Positions 7,944 to 15,217 are shown, numbered from the stretch's first letter. The stretch is DNA of 18,932 nt from JAFGKM01 sp964403465 (GCA_964403465.1 CAYOFY010000027.1:1-18932), one strand, 5' to 3'. Notes: generated by a model from the letters alone, not told the origin. Numbers and translations are program-made.

Positions 7944-8302
7944 TTTTCACCCAGGATTGTTTTGACCTTTCTTTTGAGCGGACCGAGGTCAGAAGACTTT
8001 GTCAGATAGGCATCTGCCGCCCATGTCAGGAACTGGTTCTTATACTGGGGGTAAGCGGTATAGATTATTATTGGCATGTCTCTCTTCTTTGTCAGTATTT
8101 TACCGAGGGTTTCTATCCCGTCCATTTGCGGCATCTGCAGGTCCAGTATGACAAGGTCGCACTCTTCATTGGCTATTTTTTCCACAGCATCCGCACCGTT
8201 TGACGAAGAGATAACCTCAAAACCTTCCTTCTCAAGCTCCTCCTTGTAGAGAAGACTTTCATTCTCCTCGTCTTCAACCAGCAATATCTTTTTCTTGCTC
8301 AT
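7940..8302 (-). CDS. Stand-alone response regulator receiver protein
   Basis: A 120-residue CheY-like receiver with no output domain. It starts MSKKKILLVEDEE, giving acidic residues E10, D11 and E12. D54 in VILDLQMPQMDG is the phospho-acceptor, T82 (IIYTAY) the switch threonine and K102 (YLTK) the conserved lysine. The chain ends about 18 residues later, as a single receiver should. The ATG at 8302 is preferred over an upstream in-frame ATG because homology begins here and AAAGGGGGTG lies just upstream. Its stop overlaps the glgC start (ATGA), and the histidine kinase gene is 95 bases upstream in the same direction. With no DNA-binding domain it must act by protein contact or pass phosphate onward. 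A role in controlling glycogen synthesis is inferred from position only. Confidence 0.93.
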   Translation of the reverse strand: MSKKKILLVEDEENESLLYKEELEKEGFEVISSSNGADAVEKIANEECDLVILDLQMPQMDGIETLGKILTKKRDMPIIIYTAYPQYKNQFLTWAADAYLTKSSDLGPLKRKVKTILGEK

Positions 8303-8397
8303 ATCACACCCCCTTTCTGAAGGCAGTGATCCATACAGTTTCTGATTCCGCGCGTGCAACTGAAGATGGCATCAGGAAACATCATCCGTCACTTTTC

Positions 8398-9774
8398 CTA
8401 TGCGGGCAGATATATGGTTACCGTTGTTCCCTGTTTCTCCACGGATGCCACCTCCAGCCTTCCCCCGTAGTTTTCAATTATGTTCGCAACTATGAAAAGG
8501 CCGAGTCCGAAACCGCCTGTTTTGGTGGAGAAAAACGGTTCTGTAACCCGGGAAATATTTTCTTCGGGTATCCCCTTTCCCGTGTCCTTGACGGATATCC
8601 TGACAAACGGATGTTCCATGACGGCGCTTATTCCTATTGAGCCTGCATTCATGCTTTCTACGGAATTGGAAACCAGGTTAAAGAGCACCTCAAGTATCTG
8701 CACCTTTTCAACCTTGATGTAGAGATTTTCCGGGACATCAACGTGTATATCCAGGTGTTTTCTTGAAAACTCAAGTTCAAAGAAATCAGTTACTTCACCA
8801 ACCACCTCAATGAGATTTACCCGTTCAATTTTTGAGGGCGAAAGGAGAGCAAAGCCGGAGAGTTTGCCCAGAATCTGTTCAAGTTTCTTAATCTCCTTGA
8901 AGACAATCCCGGCATCCCTCTTTATCGTACCAATGTTATCCGATTCCGTTATTCTCTTCGCAAACCCTCCAATGGTAACCAGGGGGTTCTTGATTTCATG
9001 GATAAAGTAGGAAGCCATCTTGCCTATCGTTGAGAGTTTTTCTTTCTTGATCAATTCCGCCTGAAGGTTTTCCATTGAGTTGTGAAGTTCCCGCAGCTCT
9101 TCAAGTTGACGTCTGATAACGGCATGATTCTGGGAATTCTCCAGGGCAATCCCTGTCTGTATGGTTACCAGAGAAACCAGAAGGAGCGTTGATTCTTCAA
9201 TTGGATTGTAATGAAATGCATTATCCGCCATTATAATGCCCATAACGCTTTTTGAAGAGAGTAGAGGTAATATGATTATTTCGGAAGGCACGAATACCGT
9301 ACGCAATTGCTCAGGAAGGTTGAAGTTTCTTTCGTTCATATCGGTAACATGAAAAATTCTGCGTTCAGCAATTACTCTCCTGAAGTAATTTTCCGGCGGG
9401 AGTTCATCAAAATTTATTGCGATGTCGCTGATCTTCTCGGGATATCTCTGGATTGCAAGTTTATTCTCAACGGCATACTGAAGATATGATTCAACGGGGA
9501 TATTGTTCCGGTCCAGATCCTTCCATATCCTGAACGCCTCGTCTTCGTCAATAGGGCCTATTCCCGCCTTACCGTATATGAGGGATTTTTCACTCTCGTA
9601 ATAGAATACGGAAGCCCGGCTCAACCCGAGCGCCCCATTGGCCGTGAGTCCGGTCAGCATCAGATTCAATATCGTGTTTTCGTTAAATGTCCCTTTTATT
9701 GCCTTTGAGATGGTATGCAATAAGTATAATTCGTAATTCAGAAAGCGGCATTTTTCTTCAAATGTCTTTGTCAT
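8398..9774 (-). CDS. Soluble GAF-domain sensor histidine kinase
   Basis: A 458-residue histidine kinase without membrane segments, so the sensor is cytoplasmic. Residues about 20-215 form a GAF-like sensor domain, followed by a coiled-coil linker (about 217-248, rich in E, L and K). The HisKA H-box is SYFIHEIKNPLVTIGGF with phospho-histidine H259. The ATPase domain shows an N-box (EVLFNLVSNSVESM, N370), G1 (VKDTGKGIP, D397), F-box (EPFFSTK) and G2 (GFGLGLFIV). It likely phosphorylates the receiver encoded just downstream. ATG at 9774 follows AAGGGG by 8 bases; a TTG one codon earlier is an alternative. A strong promoter lies 35-63 bases upstream. The ligand of the GAF domain is not predictable from the sequence. 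Confidence 0.94.
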   Translation of the reverse strand: MTKTFEEKCRFLNYELYLLHTISKAIKGTFNENTILNLMLTGLTANGALGLSRASVFYYESEKSLIYGKAGIGPIDEDEAFRIWKDLDRNNIPVESYLQYAVENKLAIQRYPEKISDIAINFDELPPENYFRRVIAERRIFHVTDMNERNFNLPEQLRTVFVPSEIIILPLLSSKSVMGIIMADNAFHYNPIEESTLLLVSLVTIQTGIALENSQNHAVIRRQLEELRELHNSMENLQAELIKKEKLSTIGKMASYFIHEIKNPLVTIGGFAKRITESDNIGTIKRDAGIVFKEIKKLEQILGKLSGFALLSPSKIERVNLIEVVGEVTDFFELEFSRKHLDIHVDVPENLYIKVEKVQILEVLFNLVSNSVESMNAGSIGISAVMEHPFVRISVKDTGKGIPEENISRVTEPFFSTKTGGFGLGLFIVANIIENYGGRLEVASVEKQGTTVTIYLPA

Positions 9775-9808
9775 CAATGACCCCTTTTCTCCGTCTGCTC
9801 CCCTCTAT

Positions 9809-9837
9809 ATTATAACGGTATATTCTACCTTTTTCAA
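9809..9837 (-). promoter_or_regulatory. Sigma70-type promoter of the kinase-glycogen operon
   Basis: On the minus strand, -35 TTGAAA (9837-9832) and -10 TATAAT (9814-9809) are separated by exactly 17 bases. Transcription would start near 9802 and give a leader of about 28 bases before the kinase ATG. It is the best promoter match upstream of the seven-gene glycogen cluster. Confidence 0.65.
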
Positions 9838-9848
9838 TAGAGTTGTTC

Positions 9849-9876
9849 TTGACAGGAAGAAATATGTGTATAATAT
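9849..9876 (+). promoter_or_regulatory. Sigma70-type promoter of the MFS gene
   Basis: A perfect -35 TTGACA (9849-9854) is followed after 16 bases by TAATAT (9871-9876); TATAAT at 9869-9874 gives a 14-base spacer. The predicted transcript starts near 9883, which favours the MFS start at 9927 over in-frame ATGs that lie inside the promoter. It is back to back with the kinase promoter, with the -35 boxes 11 bases apart. Confidence 0.55.
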
Positions 9877-9926
9877 ATCATTCTGTTTTTTTCTGGCACG
9901 TCATCACCCGGAAAAGAGAGTATCCC

Positions 9927-11261
9927 ATGCAGCCTGAAAACAAACCCGAAGAGCGGGAAAAGATACGAGGTTTGCCGTGGAGCGTGGCGTTTAACGTTTT
10001 TAACAGCATATTCTGCATTTTTACGGTATTTGGTTCTGTTTTCCTGCTTTTCTTGACGGAAATCGGCATTTCAAAACAACTGATGGGATTTATCCTGTCG
10101 CTTTTCCCTTTCTGCGGGCTTCTTGCACCTTTTCTCAGTCCATACATTGAATTCTTCGGAAGCAAGCGTGTCTTCCTGATCTGTTTCGGTCTTCGTAAGT
10201 TTTCCATAGCGTTATTTCTGTTTCTTCCATGGATTATCGGCCGCTATGGAGACAGAGCCGGATTGTATTTCCTTGTGTTCTGTATATCAATCTTTGCCGT
10301 GCTGCGCGCTGTTGGCGAGACTGCCATTTATGCATGGACAAAGGAATATGTGCCTGACGGGATACGCGGCAAATATTCCGCAATAAACGGAGCTGCCACC
10401 GGGGTTGTCAGTTTACTCGCCACTTATTTTGCAAGCCATGTTGTGGGAAAAGGAGGGGGGATAGAAAGGTATATGCTCCTGATCGGTACGGGGTGCATCT
10501 TCGGTATAATAGGGGTCTATTTCATGAAGTTTGTCCCCGGAGGCAACCCTTCAGTGCAGCGCAAGTTGCCGAATATCTCAGCGGATGAAATAACTGAACC
10601 CATGAAGGATAAGAATTTCATATTTTTCCTGGCGGCAGTCGGTACTGCCATCATGGGCTCTCTCCTGATGATTTTCCTTCCGCTTTTTGCCAAAGAAAAA
10701 CTCGGGATTCCCCCGGGAAATGTTATCTTGCTGGATAATGCGACCATACTGGGCTCCCTTATTCTCTGTTTTCTATGGGGGTGGATGTCGGACAGGTTCG
10801 GCGGACGTCCGATACTGATGCTGAACCTGTGCATATATGCATGCGTTCCTCTGGGCTGGCTGGTTATTTCGAGGCAGTACCCATCTGCATTCGCTTTCGC
10901 GGCTGTCCTGTATTTCATATCGGGCAGTACCCTCACGGGAAGGTCGGTGGGAGATACCCGGTTTTTATATTCGGGCATCGTTCCCGAGGAAGGCGCAGTA
11001 TATTACACATCCCTTTTTTATGCATGGCTCGGTTTTGTCGGAGGAATGGCACCGCTGATGGCGGGATATATTTTGAAGAGGTTTGCGGGACTGAACGTCA
11101 TGTTCGCAGGGCGTACAGTTGATGCGTACAGCATCATTTTCGGCATGAACTTTCTGTTTCAGTTGACGGCAATACTTCTTTACAGGAAGGTAAAACCCGA
11201 CAGGTTGATAAAGACCCGTCATCTCCTGATGAGGCTGGTTCGACGTGCTGTAGGGTGGTAA
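9927..11261 (+). CDS. Major facilitator superfamily transporter
   Basis: A 444-residue polytopic membrane protein with about 12 hydrophobic segments and a short charged N-terminus (MQPENKPEEREK), the usual MFS size and layout. Loop 2-3 reads SPYIEFFGSKRVFL, and loop 8-9 reads WGWMSDRFGGRPIL, a clear MFS motif-A-like sequence (G-x-x-x-D-R-x-G-x-R). A central cytoplasmic loop (about 205-230) separates the two six-helix bundles. The start at 9927 is chosen because the promoter overlaps the earlier in-frame ATGs and GAGAG precedes it by 6 bases. It is transcribed divergently from the histidine kinase and converges on the UroD-like gene, whose stop is only 3 bases away. No residue identifies the substrate; a sugar or organic anion is only a guess. 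Confidence 0.88.
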   Translation: MQPENKPEEREKIRGLPWSVAFNVFNSIFCIFTVFGSVFLLFLTEIGISKQLMGFILSLFPFCGLLAPFLSPYIEFFGSKRVFLICFGLRKFSIALFLFLPWIIGRYGDRAGLYFLVFCISIFAVLRAVGETAIYAWTKEYVPDGIRGKYSAINGAATGVVSLLATYFASHVVGKGGGIERYMLLIGTGCIFGIIGVYFMKFVPGGNPSVQRKLPNISADEITEPMKDKNFIFFLAAVGTAIMGSLLMIFLPLFAKEKLGIPPGNVILLDNATILGSLILCFLWGWMSDRFGGRPILMLNLCIYACVPLGWLVISRQYPSAFAFAAVLYFISGSTLTGRSVGDTRFLYSGIVPEEGAVYYTSLFYAWLGFVGGMAPLMAGYILKRFAGLNVMFAGRTVDAYSIIFGMNFLFQLTAILLYRKVKPDRLIKTRHLLMRLVRRAVGW

Positions 11262-11264
11262 ATC

Positions 11265-12500
11265 TCAGCATGTTCCGTATTCATGGGCGGCATCAAACAT
11301 GGCCACGATATTTTCCGGCGGTACGTTTGCCTGTATGTTGTGCACCTGATTGAAAACATACCCTCCGCCCTTTGCGAAAATCTCCATTCGTTTTCTCACA
11401 TGCAGCCGGATTTCTTCGGGAGTTGCCCTGCCGAGGACGTTTTGCGTGTCGCATCCACCTCCCCAGAAAATCAATTTATCACCGAACTCTGACTTGAGCC
11501 GTTCAGGAGACATCCCTTCAGCGGATGTCTGGACTGGGTTCAGGATATCCACACCGGCATCAATGAAATGCGGAATGAGATTGTATACTGAACCGCAGGA
11601 GTGCAGAAAGGTCTTCCATCCTGTGTTCTTGTGAATCCACGAGCAGAGTTTTTTGTAATGAGGTTTGAGCATCTCAGCCCACAGGTCAGGATTTATGAAT
11701 TCCCGGCGCTGCGTTCCGGAATCGTCCGCCGCAATCCCCCATGCGAAGCAGTAATCTCCGACAGCTTCTCTCAGCAGCTTCAGGCAACCGATTGACGCCT
11801 CAACAGACCTGTCCATCATCTCGTGGCATGTGTCCTTTTCCGTCATGAGCATAACCATCCATTCGTCAGGCATGCCCATTGTTACATTATCAGCACTGTT
11901 TGTAATCAGGCTCAATCCGAGGAAACAGACCCCGCATCCCCATCCGAGCAGACCGTAATCAGTATTCTGATAGAGATACCTGCCGTATCTTGAAACAGAG
12001 TCAAGATGTTCGTCGGGTATCGTTGAAGAAGGCCTGAAATCGGAAGGATTGAATTTCTTGCCGGTTTTGTTGAACGATATGTCATCGAAATAGAATCCTC
12101 CCTTCGGCATCCGGTATGATGTCGGAGTATTGTCCTGGTTCAGGAGTATCCATACTCCATCGGGCTCCTTTCTGATTTTCGTGTGCGGCGGGAATAGAAC
12201 GACGGTTCCGTCATGCAACTTTTCCGGCAGCCATTCTTCATTTCTTGTCCACCAGAGGGCATTTTCAATGTCCAGCGGCATGACGTCAATATGAAACCGG
12301 TGTCGCACCTCTTCCTCAACCGCGGCAAGCATGAAACGTGCATCAAGGACCTTTGGTGTTCCGGATAGACCCAGATATTTCTTGAGCCGGTTGTAGGCAA
12401 AGACACTTATACCAGACGCTTTCATCCCTCCAAGGTCTACAGGTATCCTGTCAGGTGTCTGCCTGTTAACGGTTCTTTCAACTCTCTCCCTGGACGTCAC
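11265..12500 (-). CDS. UroD/MtaA-family protein (uroporphyrinogen decarboxylase-like)
   Basis: A 411-residue TIM-barrel protein of the uroporphyrinogen decarboxylase family. The typical start is TSRERVERTVNRQTPDRIPVDLGG. The C-terminal half has FLHSCGSVYNLIPHFIDAG and GGGCDTQNVLG, followed by ATPEEIRLHVRKRMEIFA and GGGYVF. H300, C302 and C350 form an H-x-C...C set like the zinc site of MtaA/MtbA corrinoid methyltransferases. This argues for a cobamide-dependent or thiol methyltransferase role rather than heme synthesis. The start is GTG at 12500, supported by AAGGAG 6 bases upstream. Its end nearly touches the convergent MFS stop, with no visible terminator. No corrinoid protein is encoded in the window, so the methyl donor and acceptor are unknown. 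Confidence 0.85.
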   Translation of the reverse strand: MTSRERVERTVNRQTPDRIPVDLGGMKASGISVFAYNRLKKYLGLSGTPKVLDARFMLAAVEEEVRHRFHIDVMPLDIENALWWTRNEEWLPEKLHDGTVVLFPPHTKIRKEPDGVWILLNQDNTPTSYRMPKGGFYFDDISFNKTGKKFNPSDFRPSSTIPDEHLDSVSRYGRYLYQNTDYGLLGWGCGVCFLGLSLITNSADNVTMGMPDEWMVMLMTEKDTCHEMMDRSVEASIGCLKLLREAVGDYCFAWGIAADDSGTQRREFINPDLWAEMLKPHYKKLCSWIHKNTGWKTFLHSCGSVYNLIPHFIDAGVDILNPVQTSAEGMSPERLKSEFGDKLIFWGGGCDTQNVLGRATPEEIRLHVRKRMEIFAKGGGYVFNQVHNIQANVPPENIVAMFDAAHEYGTC

Positions 12501-12539
12501 GGTATCTCCTTTCTGCCGGCATGCCCTTTTTCCCGGATT

Positions 12540-12569
12540 ATTATAGCATTTTTGTTTACCTCCTTTAAA
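12540..12569 (-). promoter_or_regulatory. Extended -10 promoter of the UroD-like gene
   Basis: On the minus strand TGCTATAAT forms an extended -10 (TATAAT at 12545-12540). TTTAAA at 12569-12564 gives a 4 of 6 match to a -35 with an 18-base spacer. It lies 40 bases upstream of the GTG start and overlaps the divergent promoter of the lipoprotein gene. Confidence 0.5.
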
Positions 12570-12579
12570 GTTATATAAT
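12551..12579 (+). promoter_or_regulatory. Probable promoter of the lipoprotein-TPR gene pair
   Basis: A perfect -10 TATAAT (12574-12579) lies 32 bases before the ATG. The -35 at 17-base spacing reads TTTGTT, a weak match. It faces away from the UroD-like promoter in the same 111-base intergenic region. Confidence 0.4.
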
Positions 12580-12611
12580 AATAGAGAATATGATACAAGG
12601 AAGGAGGGGGT

Positions 12612-12944
12612 ATGAATACTATATGCCGTCTTATGTTGATACTGGTCTTGTTGCCGGTCATGGTTTCATGCAGTCGCAAGGAGAAACCGGCGGACGAACT
12701 CACGCCCATGAATGCCGTGGAAAAATACGGCGGTGTAATGGGCAATGCTCTCAAGAAATCAAAGGCGATGGATGCTGAGCTTTATTTAAAGAACAAGATA
12801 AACACTTTTCAGATTCAGGAAGGCAGGTATCCTTCCTCCCTGGATGAACTCGTTGAAAAGAAATATCTTGAAAAACTGCCGGAACCGCCCAGGGGAATGG
12901 TTTTCCAGTATGACCCGTCCACAGGCAAGGTGAGCGCAAGATAA
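12612..12944 (+). CDS. Small lipoprotein with pseudopilin-like C-terminus
   Basis: A 110-residue protein. The N-terminus MNTICRLMLILVLLPVMVSC is a lipoprotein signal peptide, with C20 as the expected lipidated residue (lipobox MVSC). A charged linker follows, then a helix (KSKAMDAELYLKNKINTFQI), then EGRYPSSLDELVEKKYL and LPEPPRGMVFQYDPSTGKV. That tail resembles the C-terminal part of type II secretion pseudopilins of the GspG kind, but there is no prepilin peptidase site, so it is not a pilin. The ribosome binding site AAGGAGG stands just before the ATG. It ends 13 bases before a membrane protein gene in the same direction and is probably co-transcribed. I do not recognise a named family; function unknown. 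Confidence 0.8.
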   Translation: MNTICRLMLILVLLPVMVSCSRKEKPADELTPMNAVEKYGGVMGNALKKSKAMDAELYLKNKINTFQIQEGRYPSSLDELVEKKYLEKLPEPPRGMVFQYDPSTGKVSAR

Positions 12945-12957
12945 GAGGTCCCGAGAC

Positions 12958-13746
12958 ATGACGGTCAACTGGGGCATGGGTTTCTTCCTGGGGCTCAAGT
13001 TCGTTTTCATCCTCATTGTTCTGGCAATGGAGTTTTATTTCCTGGTTTTTGACAGGTATACCGAGGGTGAGATTGACAGGACCGAATTTGCAGTTCTATG
13101 TGCGGTAACGGCAATCTGCATTATCATACCCGCCGTGCAGTTAAAGAATTTTTCCGTGGGTTTCTGGCTTATTTTCCCTGTGCCTCTTTGCTATGCAATA
13201 TTCCGTTTTCTGGAATACCATCATGCCGAAAGCGTGCATGAGAAGTTCATTGAAAAGAAGATTAAGAATCTGGAAGATAAGATAGCGCGAAACCCGAGAA
13301 GCCCGAATTCCTACCACATGCTGGGAGACATCTATTTCAAGAAAGGCGATTACGGGAGAGCCCTCATTAATTACAGGGAAGCCTATGGTATCAGGGAAAC
13401 GACGGAACTTCAGCAAAAGATAAAAATTACCGCAAAAGAAGACAGGATACAAAAAGGGGAAGTGTGGGTTTGCAGAGACTGCGGTACGGACAATTCAGGG
13501 GAATCGGAAAGATGCACCAATTGTGGAAGTGCCAGGAGGCCAGTCGCTTCAATAAAAGAAGATATTCTGAAAAATAAGGCAGAGATTAAAAAATGGGTTA
13601 TCCTCGGCTTTGGAATTCCTCTTGTGATTATATCAGTCGTAGTCCTTATGAAGAGCTTTCTTCCCTCCGGTTTTTATGACTTTCTTGCGATAGCGGCTGG
13701 ATTACTCGTCATATACCTTATGCTCAGGAAATTCTTTACGTGGTAG
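12958..13746 (+). CDS. Membrane protein with TPR-like segment and RanBP2-type zinc finger
   Basis: A 262-residue protein with an unusual layout. Three hydrophobic segments (about 8-31, 43-62, 66-85) are followed by a charged helical region (90-112), a TPR-like hairpin (about 115-150, with NSYHMLGDIYFKKGDYGRALINYREAY), a zinc finger and two more membrane segments (213-232, 238-257). The finger reads WVCRDCGTDN then CTNCG: C172, C175, C186 and C189 in C-x2-C-x10-C-x2-C spacing, with the tryptophan and asparagine of RanBP2-type fingers. The soluble part between membrane segments is probably cytoplasmic. It follows the lipoprotein gene by 13 bases with a weak AGAGG upstream of the ATG. No function is recognised; the domains suggest a scaffold for protein contacts. 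Confidence 0.78.
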   Translation: MTVNWGMGFFLGLKFVFILIVLAMEFYFLVFDRYTEGEIDRTEFAVLCAVTAICIIIPAVQLKNFSVGFWLIFPVPLCYAIFRFLEYHHAESVHEKFIEKKIKNLEDKIARNPRSPNSYHMLGDIYFKKGDYGRALINYREAYGIRETTELQQKIKITAKEDRIQKGEVWVCRDCGTDNSGESERCTNCGSARRPVASIKEDILKNKAEIKKWVILGFGIPLVIISVVVLMKSFLPSGFYDFLAIAAGLLVIYLMLRKFFTW

Positions 13747-13748
13747 TA

Positions 13749-13777
13749 TTGCCCGCGCATATATTTTCATGTAAAAT
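13749..13777 (+). promoter_or_regulatory. Probable promoter of the tRNA-Pro-like gene
   Basis: A -35 TTGCCC (13749-13754) and a -10 TAAAAT (13772-13777) are 17 bases apart, starting 2 bases after the stop of the previous gene. Transcription would begin a few bases before the tRNA 5' end at 13790. Confidence 0.5.
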
Positions 13778-13810
13778 AATTAAGATTCACGGGGCGTAGC
13801 GCAGTCCGGC

Positions 13811-13847
13811 TTAGCGCGTCCCGATTGAGTACCATCGGGAAGGTCCT
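13811..13847 (+). repeat. 37-bp direct repeat at left edge of gap 1
   Basis: These 37 bases, from TTAGCGCG to AAGGTCCT, are identical to 13966-14002 on the other side of the gap. After them the left contig continues for 18 unrelated bases into the N run. Confidence 0.9.
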
Positions 13848-13865
13848 ATGCCATGGTAACAGATT

Positions 13866-13965
13866 NNNNNNNNNNNNNNNNNNNNNNNNNNNNNNNNNNN
13901 NNNNNNNNNNNNNNNNNNNNNNNNNNNNNNNNNNNNNNNNNNNNNNNNNNNNNNNNNNNNNNNNN
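13866..13965. other. Assembly gap of 100 N
   Basis: Exactly 100 N, the conventional size for a gap of unknown length. It falls inside the tRNA-like gene, and the same 37 bases occur on both flanks, so the flanking contigs may really overlap. Confidence 0.98.
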
Positions 13966-14002
13966 TTAGCGCGTCCCGATTGAGTACCATCGGGAAGGTC
14001 CT
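13966..14002 (+). repeat. 37-bp direct repeat at right edge of gap 1
   Basis: Identical to 13811-13847. It begins directly at the contig end and continues into a perfect T-arm and acceptor 3' strand. Confidence 0.9.
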
Positions 14003-14083
14003 CGGTTCAAATCCGAGCGCCCCGATTTGATGAAATCAAGAGAGGTAAGGTGGAAGGGAATATATTTTTAAAAAGCTGAAAGG

Positions 14084-15196
14084 TCAGGCGACTATTCCGC
14101 CTTCTTCGCTGAGGTATATACCCTTGAGTTTCATCTCGAGGCTGTGTGGGTTTTCCGCGAATTTCAGGGCGGTCTCCTCGTCAATTAACTCCCTGTGCAC
14201 CAGGTCAACCAGTGAGTCTTCAAAATCCTGCATCCCTTCGTTCTTGCCTGCCTTGATGGCCTTTATTATTTTGTCATCCCTGCCTTCCGCTATAAGCCGG
14301 GCAATGAGCAGGGAGACAAACATGATTTCGCATGCGGGGATGCGGTGCACCTCGGGTTTTATGGAGGGGAGAAGCATCTGGGAAACGATAGCCCTCAGGT
14401 GCATGCTTACGTTCCTTCTTATCTGCGCCTGCCGGTCCTGTGGGAAGAAGTTCAGGAGTCGGCTTATGGCAAGGGACGAGTTTGAACTGTGCAGAGTGCC
14501 GAAAACAAGATGGCCCGTCTCCGCGGCCTGCAGCGCAAACTCCACGGTTTCCCCATCCCTGATTTCTCCCACGAGTATTACATCCGGATCCTGCCTCACC
14601 GTGTACTTCAGAGCCAGCTTGAAGGATGCAACGTCTATTCCCAGTTCTCTCTGCGTGACCATCGCCTTTTCGTTTTTGTAAAGGTATTCTATGGGGTCCT
14701 CTATGCACAGGATGTGACATGCCCTTTTCCTGTTTATATCGTTTATCACGGCCGCGAGTGTGGATGATTTCCCGCATCCGGTTGGTCCTGTTACGAGAAC
14801 AAGCCCGTTGAGGAATTCCGCAATCCTTGATGTTGCCGACGGAAGATTGAGCGATTCAAAATCCGGTATTACGTTTGCAATACGCCTTGCCGCCAGAGAA
14901 AGAGAACCGCGCTGTTTGAATGCATTTATACGGAACCTCCCGACATTTTGCACGCCCACCGCCATGTCTATACTGCCCTGTTCCTCAAATATTTTTTTGT
15001 CGTGTTCTCTTTTCAGCAAACCGTTAATTGCCTGTTCAAGATCAGCGTATTGCATGTGGGGAAATTCTTCAAGCCTGACAAGTTCGCCCTTCACGCGCAG
15101 AACAGGGGGTGAACCGACCTGCAGATGTATATCGGAGGCATTCTTTTCCCAGGACAATTTCATCAGTCTCAGAAGTATGTCATCACCTTTTTCCAT
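14084..15196 (-). CDS. pilT: PilT-family type IV pilus retraction-type ATPase
   Basis: A 370-residue secretion-superfamily ATPase of the PilT type, the hexameric motor that powers pilus retraction at the inner membrane. The N-terminal PAS-like domain has ASDIHLQVGSPPVLRVKGEL. The ATPase domain shows Walker A GPTGCGKSST (137-146), the Asp box ILCIEDPIEY, Walker B DVILVGEIRD (205-214) and the His box AETGHLVFGTLH (H229, H236). C-terminal IARLIAEGRDDKI is close to the PilT motif AIRNLIREGK. The length and the lack of an N1 domain argue against PilB or GspE. The ATG at 15196 fits family starts and has AGGG 8 bases upstream. No other pilus gene is in the window. PilT paralogues such as PilU look similar, so the exact paralogue is uncertain. 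Confidence 0.92.
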   Translation of the reverse strand: MEKGDDILLRLMKLSWEKNASDIHLQVGSPPVLRVKGELVRLEEFPHMQYADLEQAINGLLKREHDKKIFEEQGSIDMAVGVQNVGRFRINAFKQRGSLSLAARRIANVIPDFESLNLPSATSRIAEFLNGLVLVTGPTGCGKSSTLAAVINDINRKRACHILCIEDPIEYLYKNEKAMVTQRELGIDVASFKLALKYTVRQDPDVILVGEIRDGETVEFALQAAETGHLVFGTLHSSNSSLAISRLLNFFPQDRQAQIRRNVSMHLRAIVSQMLLPSIKPEVHRIPACEIMFVSLLIARLIAEGRDDKIIKAIKAGKNEGMQDFEDSLVDLVHRELIDEETALKFAENPHSLEMKLKGIYLSEEGGIVA

Positions 15197-15217
15197 AGGA
15201 TATCCCTGTCGGAGTTC

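Larger units (their letters stand above)
13790..14025 (+). tRNA. tRNA-Pro-like gene, interrupted by a gap, abnormal anticodon arm
   Basis: Joining the left part (13790-13847) to the right part (14003-14025) across the duplicated 37 bases gives a near-complete tRNA. The acceptor is CGGGGCG/CGCCCCG with discriminator A (14025). TA, D-stem GCGC/GCGC with an 11-base loop, variable loop AGGTC and T-arm CTCGG-TTCAAAT-CCGAG are all canonical and resemble bacterial tRNA-Pro. The anticodon arm is not canonical: TCCCG/CGGGA encloses 12 bases (ATTGAGTACCAT), or a 7-bp stem TCCCGAT/ATCGGGA encloses 8, instead of 5 bp and 7 bases. No UGG, GGG or CGG proline anticodon is present in the loop. It could be an odd tRNA, a tRNA-derived pseudogene or an assembly artefact. 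CCA is not encoded. Confidence 0.55.

Noticed and set aside
8303..8397. Separate promoter for the receiver gene and glgC
   Set aside because: The best pair on the minus strand (TTGCAC, 18 bases, TATGGA) matches only about half the consensus, so I did not call it.
9843..9926. Earlier in-frame starts for the first MFS protein
   Set aside because: They fall within the TTGACA/TAATAT promoter, and the residues (MCIIYHSV and following) do not resemble an MFS N-terminus. An AGGAAG before the ATG at 9864 keeps this only slightly open.
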